From contig JAGTJL010000011.1 of the NCBI GenBank assembly GCA_020746875.1, positions 496,001-560,000 on the forward strand: a DNA stretch of 64,000 nucleotides, written 5' to 3'. Shown in pieces: positions 24,419-37,350 of this stretch. Below the pieces are notes generated by a model. It made no database searches, was not told where the DNA came from, and was given only the letters and a program-made list of their open reading frames with translations. How positions within the stretch are numbered: position 1 is the first letter of the stretch; every line of letters starts with the position of its first letter. The stretch comes from Rhexocercosporidium sp. MPI-PUGE-AT-0058. Lineage: Eukaryota > Ascomycota > Leotiomycetes > Helotiales. A program made the translations under genes and the position numbers.

Positions 24419-26440
24419 TCATCTCGCCTTAAACTGCAACATCAACCCCTTCAACCCAATCGTGAAATAATCTTCCGATTTCTCCAGCAGCGCACTCCCA
24501 TCCTCGCCCGGTGCGAATGAGACATCGAATTTAGAGACCAGCAGCGCGGTAACCGTGCGGAGTTCCATGAGGGCGAGGTTCTTGCCGATGCAGCCGTATC
24601 TGCCTGGTTTGCGTTAGTGAGGTGGTTGGTTGTTTGTGAGGAAGGGGAAAAGGGACAAGGGAAGGGGTGGAAAAGGAGGAGGTAAAGGGGCGGGATAAGA
24701 TGAGGGAGGGGGAAAGGAAGAGATGACTTACCACCAGAAAAAGGAGCGTAGGCTGATTTGTTGATGATGAGTTCTGGTTTCGTCGACCACCGCTCGGGGA
24801 TGAATTCGAGGGGTTGGCGCCATGCTTTCGGAGCTGCGAAAAGGTCAATACCTGAGCACCAGAACCCAAGTATCACGACATAAGAGAACGAAAGGGAGAG
24901 AAAGGGAAGACGTACATCTTCCCACAGTCCACAAAGGCACCGAAACGATCGTCTCCCCCGGAATCCTCCTCTCCCCAACAACCACCCCCTCCTTCGGCGT
25001 AACCCTACTTACGCCACTCGGCACCGGCGGATGTAGCCTCAACGTCTCATTAATAATGCCATTCAAGTACTCCGCACTCTGCAACTCTTTATTATCAAAG
25101 CTGCCATCTTGTTTCATGAGTGGGGTGAGCTCTTTGCGGAGATTGTCGACGAGGGAAGGGGACGAGGCCAGGTGGTAGAAGAGGTAGGTTAGGGTTGCGG
25201 CGGTGGTGTCAGAGCCGGCTACGATTATGAGACGGGAGTCACCGACGAGCCACATGTGTTCTTTCAAGGGGTCTGGGGACATGGGGTCCGCTTCGAGGAG
25301 GTAGGACATTATGTCTCGTTCTTGCATTTTCATCTGGGATAGGTATTAGTTTGACTCCCTGTTTCCCTACATCCCATTCTCCTAGATATATCTCGTAGAA
25401 CCAAGCACGATTCCAGATATAGACTGGTCAGAAGGGAAAGAAAGGAACAAACTCACAGCTTTCCTCTTCTGCGCATGCTGCTCACAATAAGCAAGCCATC
25501 TATTATACCCAGCCCCCGCTCCTGGAATTCGCATCATAATCATCATCAGCCAGGGCATCGGCGTGAAGATTCCCAGAGGTCTCTGCCCCTCATGGAGTAG
25601 CGAGATGGCATTATGCTTCTCGCCCGTCTTCAACATATCAAAGGACTGTCCGAACGCAAGTTCGCCCATGACGTCAAAGGAGTAGTAGTTGAACCATAGA
25701 CTAGAGTTTAGGGGTTTGCCGCCGAAGGATTTGAGTTGTTCGACTAGGACGTTGGCAAAGCTTACGACGCGGGATTCGTAAGAGTCGATTGCTAGGATGT
25801 TTTGTCAAGGGGGTGTCTACAGAATTAATTGGGCTGAGAAACGAGAATGGGACGAACCTTTCATACTAAACCCCTTATCCCAAACTCTCCTCCTCCTATC
25901 ATGGGTCGCGCGATCCCGGCACTGATGCAGACTCAAAAGCGGATTTCCCATATCGTACCAAGCAGACTTCGTACACGTCGATTTTGCACCCATGATGGCA
26001 TCGACGGCTTCCGGATCCACGATCGACAATTCGCTGGGACCGATCCGTACGTAGTCACCGTAGGTAGAGTGCCAGCGATCGAGGCGTTTGTAGTTGTCGA
26101 AAGAACCCAGTTGTAGCACGTGCCAGAATTTCGTGAGTTTGGCCAGAGGGGGGCCGGGGAAGGGGTGTAGGCGGTGGAAGAGGGACCGGTAGATCAGCAT
26201 GCTGGTCCAAAGGGCGAGGAGGTAGGATGCTGTTAGAGTGAGCGTTGTGGTAATCGCATTTCCGATGCTGTATGAGACGATGCGACATAGGAAGATGGTG
26301 ATGGCTGTTGGGGTGAGAATGGAGAGCTGGGCGAGGCGGACAGCTTGGTTGTGGTGTTCGCCGTGGATGAAGTAGAGGTTGTGAGAGAGGAGGCCGGCTG
26401 TTGCTGCGGCGACGGAGAGGATGGCAAGGGAGGGAGCCAT
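24419..26440 (-). CDS. Cytochrome P450 monooxygenase
   Basis: Exons 26440-25858, 25791-25457, 25333-24916, 24851-24732 and 24603-24419, 546 aa, all GT-AG and in phase. The N-terminus has two or three hydrophobic membrane segments and then a Pro hinge (HPFPGPPLAKLTKFW). The I-helix carries AGSDTT (345-350), the K-helix ExxR is ETLR (402-405), PERW is at 464-467, and the heme loop FSGGRYGCIGKNLA has the thiolate Cys490, split over the last intron. The extended membrane anchor with FIHGEHH resembles the group that includes fungal tryprostatin B 6-hydroxylase-type P450s, so a secondary-metabolite or xenobiotic substrate is plausible. No biosynthetic backbone gene is nearby. An in-frame ATG at 26572 would add 44 residues, but 26440 places the hydrophobic anchor at the N-terminus. 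Confidence 0.88.
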
Positions 26441-26599
26441 TGTTGGCCAGGAATGAGGCTGTTCAAGAATCTTCTTGATAGTGAAGATGGAAGAGATGAG
26501 AGGAACAGAATTTGGATCTGGGGATGCTCCTGATCGAAGGATGGATTTGATCTCCCCTGAGGAGTTCACCAAGGGAGAAGATGTATCACACTCACTACA

Positions 26600-26628
26600 G
26601 GAAGGAAGGAAGGAAGGAAGGAAGGAAA
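26600..26628. repeat. GGAA microsatellite
   Basis: Seven tandem GGAA/GAAG units upstream of the P450 start, likely in its promoter or 5' UTR. Length may vary between strains. Confidence 0.7.
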
Positions 26629-27697
26629 GAAAACCGTCTTTCCAAGAAGGAACGATGGAGGGGAAAGAGTAATTAACAAAGATAACTAACGAGCGGCTAT
26701 TTCTAGCCTTTCAGTTCCTGAACTCACGCTATCTTCTTGCCTTCATACAAAGCTCCCCTGTAGCTCAACTCCCGGCAACCGTGGCACTCGACGGTAAAAC
26801 CTAAAAAAATTTACAAAACCTAAAATACACATCTTCTGATTGGTCGCATTGCCCCGCGTTTGATTCAGGAACAGAGACGTGGAGGAGGGGTAGTCGATGC
26901 AGGGATGCGGGGTAACAATACAAGCGCTTGTTTAACGATGTACTAGGACGGATCCCGCAATGGCGTCGTCCTCGAAATCCTCGAAATCCTGATGCCGACT
27001 TGGTTTGACTTTGGCAGATAGCGCTAACCGAGGAGTTCGGCTACATGGGCTACATGGGTCTACATATACGGAGTACGGAGGTACAAAGTATGAAGTTGAT
27101 GGTTCTATTCTCACCTATCCTACGCAGCAGGAATAGGCGAAAGTCTCGGCGTATTGGCATCACACCACATATGCTCCCGAGTACGAGAAAGAGCAAACTC
27201 ACCTGGGCCAAAGCATCGGGAACAAGAATCAGATACTGCGCACTAGCCCAGCACTTTAATTGAAGCTCCACGAGCCGCCACTCAGCCAAAGAAAACATAC
27301 GAAGATCACAAAACAGAGGACAAGGAGACCTTTCACTGGTTTGTCCCCAATATTCGTGATGGAAGCTATTCTAGCCGTCGCAGAGTCAGTCACTCTCACC
27401 ACCAACCCTACTCTAACTCGAGATAGCCAAGCAAGCCCAGCAGGAAAGAGGCATAAACGTAGCGACGAGACGCAGCATCCAGCATGATCAGAATTAAGTG
27501 CAAGCCAATCCATCCCAGCCAGCGACCATCCTATCAAGCCCGTTTGTCCTCCATCACGACCAGGAAATGTAATTCCACCACCCTCCAGTCAGTCGCCCCC
27601 CGTTATCCACCATTGTCAACTATTCGGTCGTCGCTTGCCAAGCAAGACACGCAAAAGGAAGAGCCATCCAAGATGTCTTAGTGGAATTGGACGGCAG
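26629..27697. other. Intergenic region
   Basis: P450 promoter side and the 3' flank of the next minus-strand gene. Open frames of 60-93 codons overlap each other on both strands and none has family or splice support. Confidence 0.35.
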
Positions 27698-30600
27698 CTA
27701 ATTCTTGCTGTACTTTCCACTGTTGAAGCGGTCAAACAAGCTGAGCTTGGCACCCCCTCTAGAGCTGGCAGCGATGGATGAGGCTCTTGAGCTGTTGGCA
27801 GCAGAGACTCGACTACCAGTTGGGCCGGCTGGAGGACCCCAATCCTCACCAAAAGAACTGTCATTGCCAGTGGGACTGGTGTCGATGAGATGGGCGGCAG
27901 GGGTAACGAACTTACTAAGACGCGACCGGGAGGAGTTGCTAGCCTCGGCATAGGCAAGCAAGGTACCGAATGAAGCATCAAGGAGAGGAACGGTAGCTTC
28001 GGATGTGGAGATATTTTTGGCTTGCTCTGGCGTAATCTGGGCTGGGTTGACTGGATGATTGATCCTTCTTGGTGGAGCGATGTTACCGAATTTGTCGGCT
28101 TGCTTGTTGCGCAATTCCAGCTCCTCAATGTGGTCCTGGCCCTTCATCGTAACATATCGTCGTTGGCCTTGGTAGAACCAATCATCAAGCTCCTTGCGTT
28201 TGGCTGCGACCAAGTCCTCCGCAGTAGGCACTTCCTCTCCAATAAGCCTAGCATTCTCAACGCTGATAGGTTGCCACTTGTGATTGAAGTCAGGTGGTAG
28301 ACCATTGGGATAGTACTTCATCATGGCTTCCTGGGCTGAAAGGGTATCGTGGATCTTGGTTGAGGGGTAGCTTCGGTTCTCGATCAACATTGGAGGAGCT
28401 CCTCCCATGGAGTCGGCAGTGGTATAGCTTGGAATCATAGGTGCTGGTAGAAGGATAGACATTCCATGCTTAAACTTAGTCGCATCTATTGGGTTCTCTG
28501 ATTGCTGGCTCTGCTGTGAGTTGGGTTGACTGGCTCCAATCTGACCTAGGCCAGGAGGGAATTGACGTTGGCGCGGAGGGCCAGCAGTCAAGGGCTGTGG
28601 GTATCCTGGTGGGCGGGAGGCTATGAAGGCTTGTTGAGAGCTCGGATTGTTGAATGCAGCCAGGAGGGGGTTTGCTTGAGGAGCCGCAAGACCAGGGGGT
28701 GGGAACTGATAGCTTCGGTTGAGTTCACCAACACCTCCCAGGCCGATGTTTGCGATCAGTTTTTCGAAAGAGACTTCATCGGTAGAGGATGACAGCTTCT
28801 GGTCTTGGACCGCGATATCGTACGGAGTAAGGCTAGCTGAACTATTCGCGGGCTTGCCCTTGGCCGATAACTCTGCCAACCTGGTTCGGCAGGCTTCTTG
28901 CATTGGATTGTCAAACTTCGAAAGTCGTTGGAGGGTCTGCATCTTGTCCATTCCTTGTAGAGAACCTTGGTAGCTGTTTGAGCGACGTCTGGTATCATCA
29001 TCTAATTGATCTAGTCGTAGGGGCATGCACGTTAGTAAGCATTTCAACTGATCAGAGACGGAAGCTCGGCGCATAACGCAGGATGGGAAACAGACTTACT
29101 TCTGACGGAGTATGGGTTACGGTTTTCATCAACAGTAGGCATGATCTTGAAGGCAGGTTTGATATCATCGTCGTAGGTTGAGCTCTCATACGAGAACGTG
29201 TTCTGGATGTTGAGTTGTTGTGCAAGAGACTTTTCCTCTCGCTCTGTTAGCTCTCGTAGACCGACTCGTTCGTAATCCGCAGACTGCTCTGCCATATGTC
29301 CTGATACCGACCGAGACATTGTAGAACCTGATGACTGACTTCCAGCAGAAGATGGCATGGTGCTGTTGCTTGCGTTCCGACCGAGCTGCTGAGCGTACTG
29401 CATGGAATTCGACATGTTGAGGGGAGGAGGAGGTCCACGCTGTTGGTTGTAGAAAGCGCTATCAAACTGACGTGACTGCATCATGGACAGTGGAACAGGG
29501 CGTCTATTGGCACCTTCACGTTGAATGCGGTTTGGAGCACTGAATTGCGGTACAGCAGAGGGGTCAACTCGAGATCCGACTGTAGTATACGCGACGACGG
29601 GCTTGAGTTCCAAGGGGACAGGCTCTGGGGATGCGGTTGGAGAAGGGCCCTTGGGCATCTCAGGATCCCAATCAACGGAGTCGAACACATCGGCCAGGAC
29701 AACGTCCTTTCCCTTGTTGGTCATCATACTGGCATTCAATCTGGCAAGTACGGCTTCAGTGCGGTCTTTGGTGGACTGCGTATCTGATCGATCGAGGTCG
29801 TCAAAAGTACTCCAGTCGTTCTGTGACGAGGAATAGGTCTCGAAGGGAGCTGGGAATGTACCCTGCGCAACGCGAGGAGTGGGATCGTTGTCGATGTATT
29901 CAGAGCCTCTAAAGGACAATGAAGAGTCGAAAGCAGCTTGAGTAGGGGTGGAGTAGTATCCCGCCGTATGGTCTTGATTAGTGTAGGTATTGGAATATCC
30001 GTAGGAACGGTGAAGGACTGGATTCTGAACCTCGTAGGAGTTTGACGAAGAGCCCTCGAATTCACTTTCCGAACCAGATTGAATACCCAAACCAGGATCA
30101 CCCTCAATGGCCTTTTCCTTCCCCTTGTGACCCAATGTCGCAACGTGTTCTTGAGACAATGAGAATGTAGTAGCAGATTGAATGAGGATGGTGGGCGTTG
30201 CCTCGAGGCTTGCAGAGAGTGGAGAAGATTTGGAAGCACCATAAGTCAACATGGGATTTGGAGTACTGGCGCGGGTAGGCGCGCTTGACGCAGGGTTGCT
30301 GATAGCCTCGTCTCCAACCTCGTGATCAGCAGAGACCGAGCCCGAGAGATCGAAACGCTGCCACTTCGAGCCCTTCTTCTTCTTCTTCTTCTTGAGAATG
30401 ACTCTAGCAGGGCCGAAAGACTCTGCGATGGGAGAGTCGGACATGTTGTCGCTGTGTTCGTCGGACACGAGGCGGGTGCGGTTATTGGAGGAATTGTTTG
30501 GGCGAGTAGCCATGGTTGCTTCAGCGAAAGTGCGAGGTCGCCAGGTTGATTGCGCAGTAGAAGACAGGGTATTGAGTTTACTTGAGACTGCGAGGCCGAC

Positions 30601-30888
30601 GTCGATCTCGTCTTGGAGGGAGGGTCTGCGTACGAATATCTCGGGCTCTGCGTCGGGGTTGGGGAGGTCGTCTTCGGAGGGTGGAGGGACTATGTTGATG
30701 TGCGAATGCGCTGTGCTTCCCCTGCGGGGAGTACGAATGAAGGGATTTACAAACCTCGGACCAGCTTTTAGAAAGGAGAAGAAGTCAATACAAAAGAGTT
30801 TGCGCGAAAGAACACAAAGCAGCAGGGAAGGTGCGCTCAAGCAGAGAGCAAACTCACAAGCAAACATGGCGTGCGGCCTCCTTACCAT
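27698..30888 (-). CDS. Large disordered protein with poly-Lys tract
   Basis: Exons 30888-30858, 30764-29100 and 29010-27698, 1002 aa. Intron 1 is GTGAGT...AAAAG and intron 2 is GTAAGT with a CTTACTAAC branch. Almost the whole length is low-complexity Ser/Pro/Asn/Gln, with a basic tract of seven Lys (ILKKKKKKKGSKWQRFDL) near residue 130, acidic phospho-site-like stretches (SGSESEFEGSSSNSYE) and short ordered blocks. The most folded-looking part is around KRKELDDWFYQGQRRYV in the C-terminal third. No catalytic domain, signal peptide or membrane segment. I do not recognise the family. The basic tract could be a nuclear or RNA-binding element; this is inference. The tiny first exon is the least certain part. 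Confidence 0.6.
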
Positions 30889-33722
30889 TGCGGTGAAGGC
30901 AAAGCAAAGAGGTGAAAATGCAAGGTGAAAGGGACTGCATTCGAGTTTAGAGATGGCTTTTCGTGGGTCGTGGTACAAAATATGATCATCAGCTCAATGG
31001 GCGTGAGCTGCCTCAGATGAACCTTGCAAGCCGTAGCTTAAGTCAAGTCTGATCGAGACGATGCAAGCTAAGTTCAACAGAGACGATAACGTAGGAAGAT
31101 GAAACCACGACAGAATACGACAGTGAGTTGCGTGGTTGTATGCAGTGGGATGGGCGCGTTGTACTGATATGTCGCGTTTATAAACAAGAGGCTTGGGGAT
31201 ATAGGGAGAGACTGGAGCTACAACGAATACGGCATTGGTCATTTGGACATACAAGGACCAGTCGTACCCTAGGCTTCGAAGAACAGCTAGAGCAGCTGAT
31301 TTTCGGTGTGTATCATCTACAATGGCAGAAAGCTCGGGTCTTTGGTGTCCATATACGCACGCATGTCGGTCAGTATAAAGAAGCACATGACGCACTCAAG
31401 ACACCAGGAATAATTATGACTGTGCAGATTTACCCGTCTATCCTTATGACATCTCACCAACAGACACCCTGGCAGACGCCTTAAGCAACATCTCGAAGAA
31501 GGTAAATGGCGCCTTTAATGACCAATGGGCTTCAACGACGACTCTACCGTCATAGATCCCCCAAGCGGTAGCAACAACTCAATGCAGCGTTCTCCCCCAA
31601 GAAATCTGTAGCCAGATCAGATCTGCCAATAATTTACAGGGGGCACAGTCAAAGCGATTAAAAAGTACTTGGAGAACAGATGGTTTCCAACAGCTCATAT
31701 CCATCCAGTGCTCTGTAGATCGTCCGTAGAGTGTAGCCATATACCAAAATCCCCTATGCTGACACCACACCCATTTTTTCAGAGAGCGCCACCATCGGCA
31801 GACAATTTTATAGGTGTATACTACAGACCATCTACACGTCGGAGAGATGCGCACCAAGAGGAATCAGAAGAAAGTCTGATACACGTCACCCATCGCATCG
31901 GATGACATATGGAACAACTCAACAAGTGGCAGATCATGGGTTAAATGGCAAGATAGATAACGTAATATCAAAAAATAAAGATAAGAATCAAGATTAAGAA
32001 CAAAATAAATGGCAGGGTAAATGGCAACATAAATAGCAAAGCACAAACAGAAATCTTCCAATACTTCTTTCCATCTCCGACTCTGGAGTGTGTCTTCCAC
32101 TTGGCGGCCCACTGACATGTATAGTCTCGGATCAGAAAGACATCACAGTTATCAGATGCCCCGGCTAATCAGAGCCATGGTCGGGTTCTGATAGAGTTTC
32201 TGCTGTGGGTGGATGATAGAGAGAACTTCCATGAATGCTGGATGAGATGTCGTCAAGTGAAGCCCGGGATGAAATATCCCGTGTAGTGGGCTGCCTCTGC
32301 GAATAATTCAGCACACTTCGAAGCGATCTTGAAACCCGATCTCCGACCTCCAACCTCACCCTCTACGGAGGACAGTATTTTACATGCTCCGCCACTCCGT
32401 CGGCTTCCTGCAACCATGGAGATAAGGGACCGGATTGCAACCTCAATGCCGCCGGCAAACATGCTTCAGCTGTAAATGTACAGGTGTCTGATTTGTCACT
32501 TTTCTGCTTTGTATTGTCTAGTTCCCCCCATTGCTAGCACGGTACAGCTCAGCGTATTAGTCACGTGCGTCTAGTACGTTCACAAACACCCACCTAGCAT
32601 GGACAGGCCGAGTCTCTAGGAGGCAAGAATTATCTGTAGAGCTGCATATACTTTCCCTCCTCCCTCCCTCATGCTCTTTCTGCACCTCTGCCGTTCAAAG
32701 TTCAGTATGCAGACCAAAAGGAGACCCCTTCTCCCGGAGATGAAGCTTCCGGATCACTCTGCATAGCAAGCTGCTACCACCGGCAGGCATCAAAGAAGGT
32801 TCTCGTCAAGAGACAAGCTTATTCTGACCGATCGGCAGCTAAGCGAGACTCTATCTTGCTGCACTTCATGTCTCAGTACTGTAGACTATCCTCATGAAAG
32901 CCATCCGGAAAAACAGCACCCGAGCAAAGGTCTCGAACTTCAACTCCACCTCTAGAAACCTCTCAACCAAAGTCACCAACCTTCACTATTGGCTCTTTGA
33001 CTCGACGAAAATAGTATCCTGCCATCTGTCTGTCAAACTCTCTATTTTTTACCGGGTCGATCCATCCCGCTGTCTGTTGTTTCCAGTAGCTGATCAGTGC
33101 CCCACGCTAGTACATCTAAACAAATTCAACCTTAATTCAAATCCTCCTATGGCACGCCCCTCTCGAGTCTTCAGAGAGTCTTCTGAAACTAGACAACTCC
33201 ATTCACGGCCCAATAGACGTTTCAGGAATCACCTCTTCAGATCGCGGTCGACTTTCTGGCTGGTTGATTTGCTACAATCTGCTGTTTCAAACGCCAAGCT
33301 GCCTCGGCAGTGTCACAACCCCCAAGGGCTCTGACCACATTCCAAACACCTAAACACATACCGCAGCCCTCCCAATCGATAGACGAGTCCGTAGAATCTT
33401 CACTTGAGATTCAAGATGTATCGTCACAGAGGCTCTGATTGGCCATCAGCTGGGCGGCACGACATGTCGATGCACGTTTGACAAGATAGCGGTGGGTTCT
33501 CGTCTTGCTGCAGCACGGGTACCTGTTTGGGAGAAGCTTGAGCTGATAGTCCCGGTACCCCAGATGTTTTGAGATGGGTCACTGTTTTGGCTTTTGTAGA
33601 TCCTCGGGGTACGAAGTAGTACATCTAGGTCGCTGTCCCTCGATCTTCGTTCACTCTTGCCACCCTCGTACTTTCGTAAGGCCTTGAAGGTCAAGGTCCA
33701 GGTCGACCAAAGGCTTGAAGTC
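30889..33722. other. Gene-poor stretch
   Basis: Nearly 3 kb without a convincing gene. A minus-strand frame at 32165-32359 has protein-like composition and a possible CCGTAG acceptor before it, but no upstream exon could be tied to it. AT-rich words at 31960-32040 suggest mild decay. Confidence 0.3.
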
Positions 33723-33742
33723 TATTATTATTATTATTATTA
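33723..33742. repeat. ATT trinucleotide repeat
   Basis: About six ATT units directly before the start codon of the membrane-protein gene, probably in its 5' UTR. They create the in-frame TAA that fixes the ATG at 33756. Confidence 0.65.
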
Positions 33743-33755
33743 ATCACCTTCGAAG

Positions 33756-35681
33756 ATGGGCGTTCTTAGGATTTTCGAGAGAGGGAGCAGGCGGTTGTTA
33801 TGGGAACGACAGGATACGAATGGAGATGGTGTCGACGATGGGAACGAGACCGACGGAGGAGATTTAGCTGGAGAGGATGATGAGGGCGGTCCAGCGAGGC
33901 CTGGTGGTCCAGGTCCAGGTCCAGGTCCAGGTTCTAACAGGGGACCTGGACCTGGAGGACCTCCAAGACCACCAGGTCCTCCAGGTCAGCAAGCGACGAC
34001 TTCAATTAGTACAACGTCTACCACGTCCACAACAAGCACGACTTCATCAAGTTCGACAAGTACGACAAGTACGACTTCCACTACTTCAATAGCATCGACT
34101 TCGACGACAAGTACAACATCTCTCCAATCGACAACTTCCACCACAAGCACATCTTCAATTTTTATCCCACCTACTACGCCACTTCCCTCAAGTACTTTCT
34201 TACCACCTCCGGTATATATCAACGTAGACTAAAGTTCAAAATTATCACTAACTGGCAGTAGACAATATCCTCTTCATTTGTTGCTCCACCAATATCTCTC
34301 TCGCTCGTGTCTACTACAACAGTTTCTACATCGTCAGTGTTGGCAAGTAGTATACCCTTTTTTACGGTATCCCAGCAACCAGCATCAACCATTACACCTG
34401 TTATCTTTACGCCTCCATCAGCGTCATCTGCAGCTCAGACTACAGTTCAACCACCAGCTCCGAGTAATGGCAATGCGTATATTCCCTTGTCGTCTGCATC
34501 TGAATCCTCGAGCACGTCATCGGCGTCAAATTCACCAACAGCGATGAGTGCAGCCTCTGGAATATCGTCGAGCAAATACGCACCAACAGGAGCTTTGATA
34601 GGAATTGGTGTATCAATTGGACGTTCGTCATACTCCTCTTCCCTTCTCCAAGCAGATCTGATTCATGAATTCAGTGGTTACAATCCTCATCTCTGGTCTT
34701 CTACTTTTCTTCTTACGTCGTCGAAAGGAGCAGAAGTCATACGCCGATGGAGGCAGATCAGCAGGTACATCTCAATCATTCTGGGATAGAGTTTCCGGCC
34801 TCTCGCCCGAGGATGGAGGAGAGAGACCAGTGCTTCCAGAAAAGACGTCACCATCTGCTCAAAATTTCAATTCCTACACACCATATGCCCCACCGCCGGT
34901 ACAGAGGCAATTTGACACCTCCTCGAGCGATGATAATATCAACATCGAGATCCCACCACCAGCTCTATTCATCCCCGCCACAACGGCAAACGTAGCACCA
35001 GAACCCCCTCCAATCTTTACCTCGCAACTATCTCCACAGCAAAACCAGCGTCCTCAAACACCACTCCGTCTCGTTCCCGATCCCCAGCTCTACGGCACAA
35101 CAACCACCATCCGAACCGGCCCCCTCTCTCTCTCCTGGTTCCTCGGCAAACCCTCTAAAATTCCCCAACCAATACCACAAAACTCACAATTCCTGGAACC
35201 AACCGGCTACGGCACCGAGAAAGCCGACATGTCTTCCCGCCTCACACAGATGGAAGCCGACATGCGCGAGCAAGAACTACGCTGGGAAGACAGTCGTCGG
35301 GAGATGACGAATCGAAGCAGCGGCATGACTGACAGCAGGGTAGAGAATAGGCAGACGGTGCAGAGTGAAGGCTGGGAGAGCGGAATTGGTGATGCGACGA
35401 GTGCACGCTTCTTGAGCGGAGTAGGAAGCGACTCTACAGGGACAACAGGGAGGGGCAGTTATGCGATCCAGAACGCCAGGATGGATTTCATGCAGCCTGT
35501 CACTGCACAGGAGATGGTCGAGCATGAGAAGAGGGCGATTGAGAATGCGAGGAGGGCGAAATGGGAGAGCAGTCCCGATAGTCTAAATAACCTCCCGCGG
35601 TGGAGAGATCCAGTCTTAAGTATCTTTGAGGAGATCAGGGGGAAGGCTGGAGGTCCGGTTAGCCCCCGCCATGTTGTCTGA
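33756..35681 (+). CDS. Ser/Thr-rich single-pass membrane protein (Mid2/WSC-sensor-like layout)
   Basis: Exons 33756-34211, 34262-34607 and 34675-35681, 602 aa. Domain order: a short basic start (MGVLRIFERGSRRLLWER); an acidic loop DTNGDGVDDGNE with the spacing of a thrombospondin-type-3 or EF-hand Ca2+ loop; a Pro-Gly repeat from GGTCCA hexamers; about 180 residues of Ser/Thr, mostly TTS repeats typical of O-mannosylated fungal walls; a single membrane segment (VVTILISGLLLFFL) followed by RRRK; and a ~300-residue cytosolic tail with a helix near residue 480. This resembles fungal wall-integrity sensors. Intron 2 lies exactly at the membrane segment, and its removal gives continuous hydrophobicity. 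No classical signal peptide is visible; either an upstream exon is missing or the segment acts as signal-anchor. Confidence 0.6.
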
Positions 35682-37044
35682 TGCAGTGTAGGTTGGGAGT
35701 AGAGGGTGGTATGAGTGGAAGTGACTTGACGTTGTAGATATATACCTCATTTCTGTCACCTTTTCTCTTCGCATCTCTTCATTTCACTTCCCCTTAGGAT
35801 CTGATTTCTTTGACAGCAAAAGTCAGATCCGAGATATGTATTTTACTTTACTTTGGTGTATAACTACGTCAACTAACAGTACATACATTACACTTACCAC
35901 CTAAGTTTCATCCAGAACCAAGACTAAGTTATATAAATTCCTAGGTTACATTAGAACCTCAAGTTTACCTAATCCCTGCGTACTCAACCCCTCACATAAC
36001 TTAATCTGACTAGCAGTGTACTGTAGATTTCAACCCAGGATTCTTCAAATTTTGATTAACCTGCAGACACCCATATAATAGTTAGCACCATCGCCAGGCT
36101 TCCAGAATTTAACTCCCTTTCTAAGTACTCCCTCCCTCCTTTCTTCCACATAATCCATCACCAACAAAAAGGCAAAAGAACATGCGCCACTCCATCCCAC
36201 CCGATTCCCACTCCCCACAACCTCACCAGCACTCCATCCAAATCGCGCATTGCCAAGTCCCCTCCTATCCATCAACCCCGCATCAGCTGCCAAAAAGTCC
36301 CCTTCCCGCGGCAACAACCAATTACATCGCCAAAGTGTAAACTAGTCCAGGTATGTACTGTAAGCGACACACATGAATATCCCTGTTTGGCGACGTCAGA
36401 TTGATGTCGTTTGATGTCATAGGTGCCGCGTTTGTCGCAAGGGGGTATGGAAGTTGTGATTGTTCTGCAGATAATTATTGTGGATTAGAAAGAAAAGGTC
36501 ATGATGATCTTTGCAAAGGGGAGGAAATGGTCCTGAGCCACATGCAGCTGCGAGATTTTATGCAGGGTAAGTGGGGTAGCAGCAGGGAGGGAAGGAGATA
36601 TGAGATAGATAAAAGATGGCTGTCCCCTGGTTTGATAAAATATGGATCTTCTCCGAAAGTCAAACAACATCCTAGGAAGCAAGCAAGCAAGCAAAAACAC
36701 AAATATATCGGAGGAAAAAATAAACCCTTTCATCTACCCATCTAAGCTATTATTAAAGCCACAGGGTGCGCTTCAAATCGGTCAGAGTCAGAAAGCTTGT
36801 TACAAGGTTAGCCAGTTGCCATCGCCTATTATAATCAAAGTGTACAGTAGTTAATCTTTCTGTTGTATAGGAGCGATTCTTACTCTGGAAACGATACCCA
36901 TACAGTTCCCATTTCCTTCTTGTTTGCCACCACACGATCGATACCGCACTACGCTTCACCTATCCTGAGACGCTCTTCTCAACTTCAATCATCTGTCAAC
37001 AAGCACCCTGATACTCAGCACACAACTCACACAACCCCAAAGCG
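35682..37044. other. Intergenic region
   Basis: No gene supported. The minus-strand frame 36045-36317 has a plausible hydrophobic stretch but no splice partners. A short CAAG repeat occurs near 36677-36695. Confidence 0.3.
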
Positions 37045-37350
37045 ATGTCCTCACAAATCGAAGAACCGCTTGTCCCAAATCACGTCGGATTTAACGACGC
37101 ACCCACCTTCCTCGACGCCGAATCCAAAGCCCAATCCCCCACCGAAAACCTCTCCAAAAGCCTCTCCAAAACCTCAAGTAACAGCAAAAGCGAGAGAGTC
37201 GAGCAAGTCAATATTGGCAACGGCCCCGGGAGGAGGAATAGTATTGTTAGAGAGAAGGAAGTTGGTGATCATGATGAAGAAGATAGTGTGGGGGGGAGTA
37301 TTGGAGGGGAGGGGCAGAAGGCTATGAGGGAGGGGAAACAAGTCATTTGA
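37045..37350 (+). CDS. Small hydrophilic protein, uncharacterised
   Basis: A 101-aa intronless frame with a clean ATG preceded by a C/A-rich leader typical of fungal 5' UTRs. The product is disordered: Ser/Lys-rich in the middle (SKSLSKTSSNSKSERVEQ), Gly/Glu-rich toward the end. No signal peptide, Cys or membrane segment. I do not recognise it. Composition is protein-like and not repetitive, but short single frames like this can be chance. Confidence 0.4.
   Translation: MSSQIEEPLVPNHVGFNDAPTFLDAESKAQSPTENLSKSLSKTSSNSKSERVEQVNIGNGPGRRNSIVREKEVGDHDEEDSVGGSIGGEGQKAMREGKQVI

Noticed and set aside
29247..30242. Several frames on both strands over the poly-Lys protein gene
   Set aside because: Shadow frames of a long, compositionally biased coding exon.
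32165..32462. Minus-strand frames with some protein-like composition
   Set aside because: A possible acceptor exists, but no upstream exon or family could be identified; too weak to call a gene.
33877..34092. Alternative plus-strand frame with VQVQVQV repeats
   Set aside because: Produced by reading the GGTCCA hexamer repeat in the wrong frame.
36045..36317. Minus-strand 90-codon frame with a hydrophobic stretch
   Set aside because: The start is not a supported ATG and no splice partners or homologous motifs were seen.
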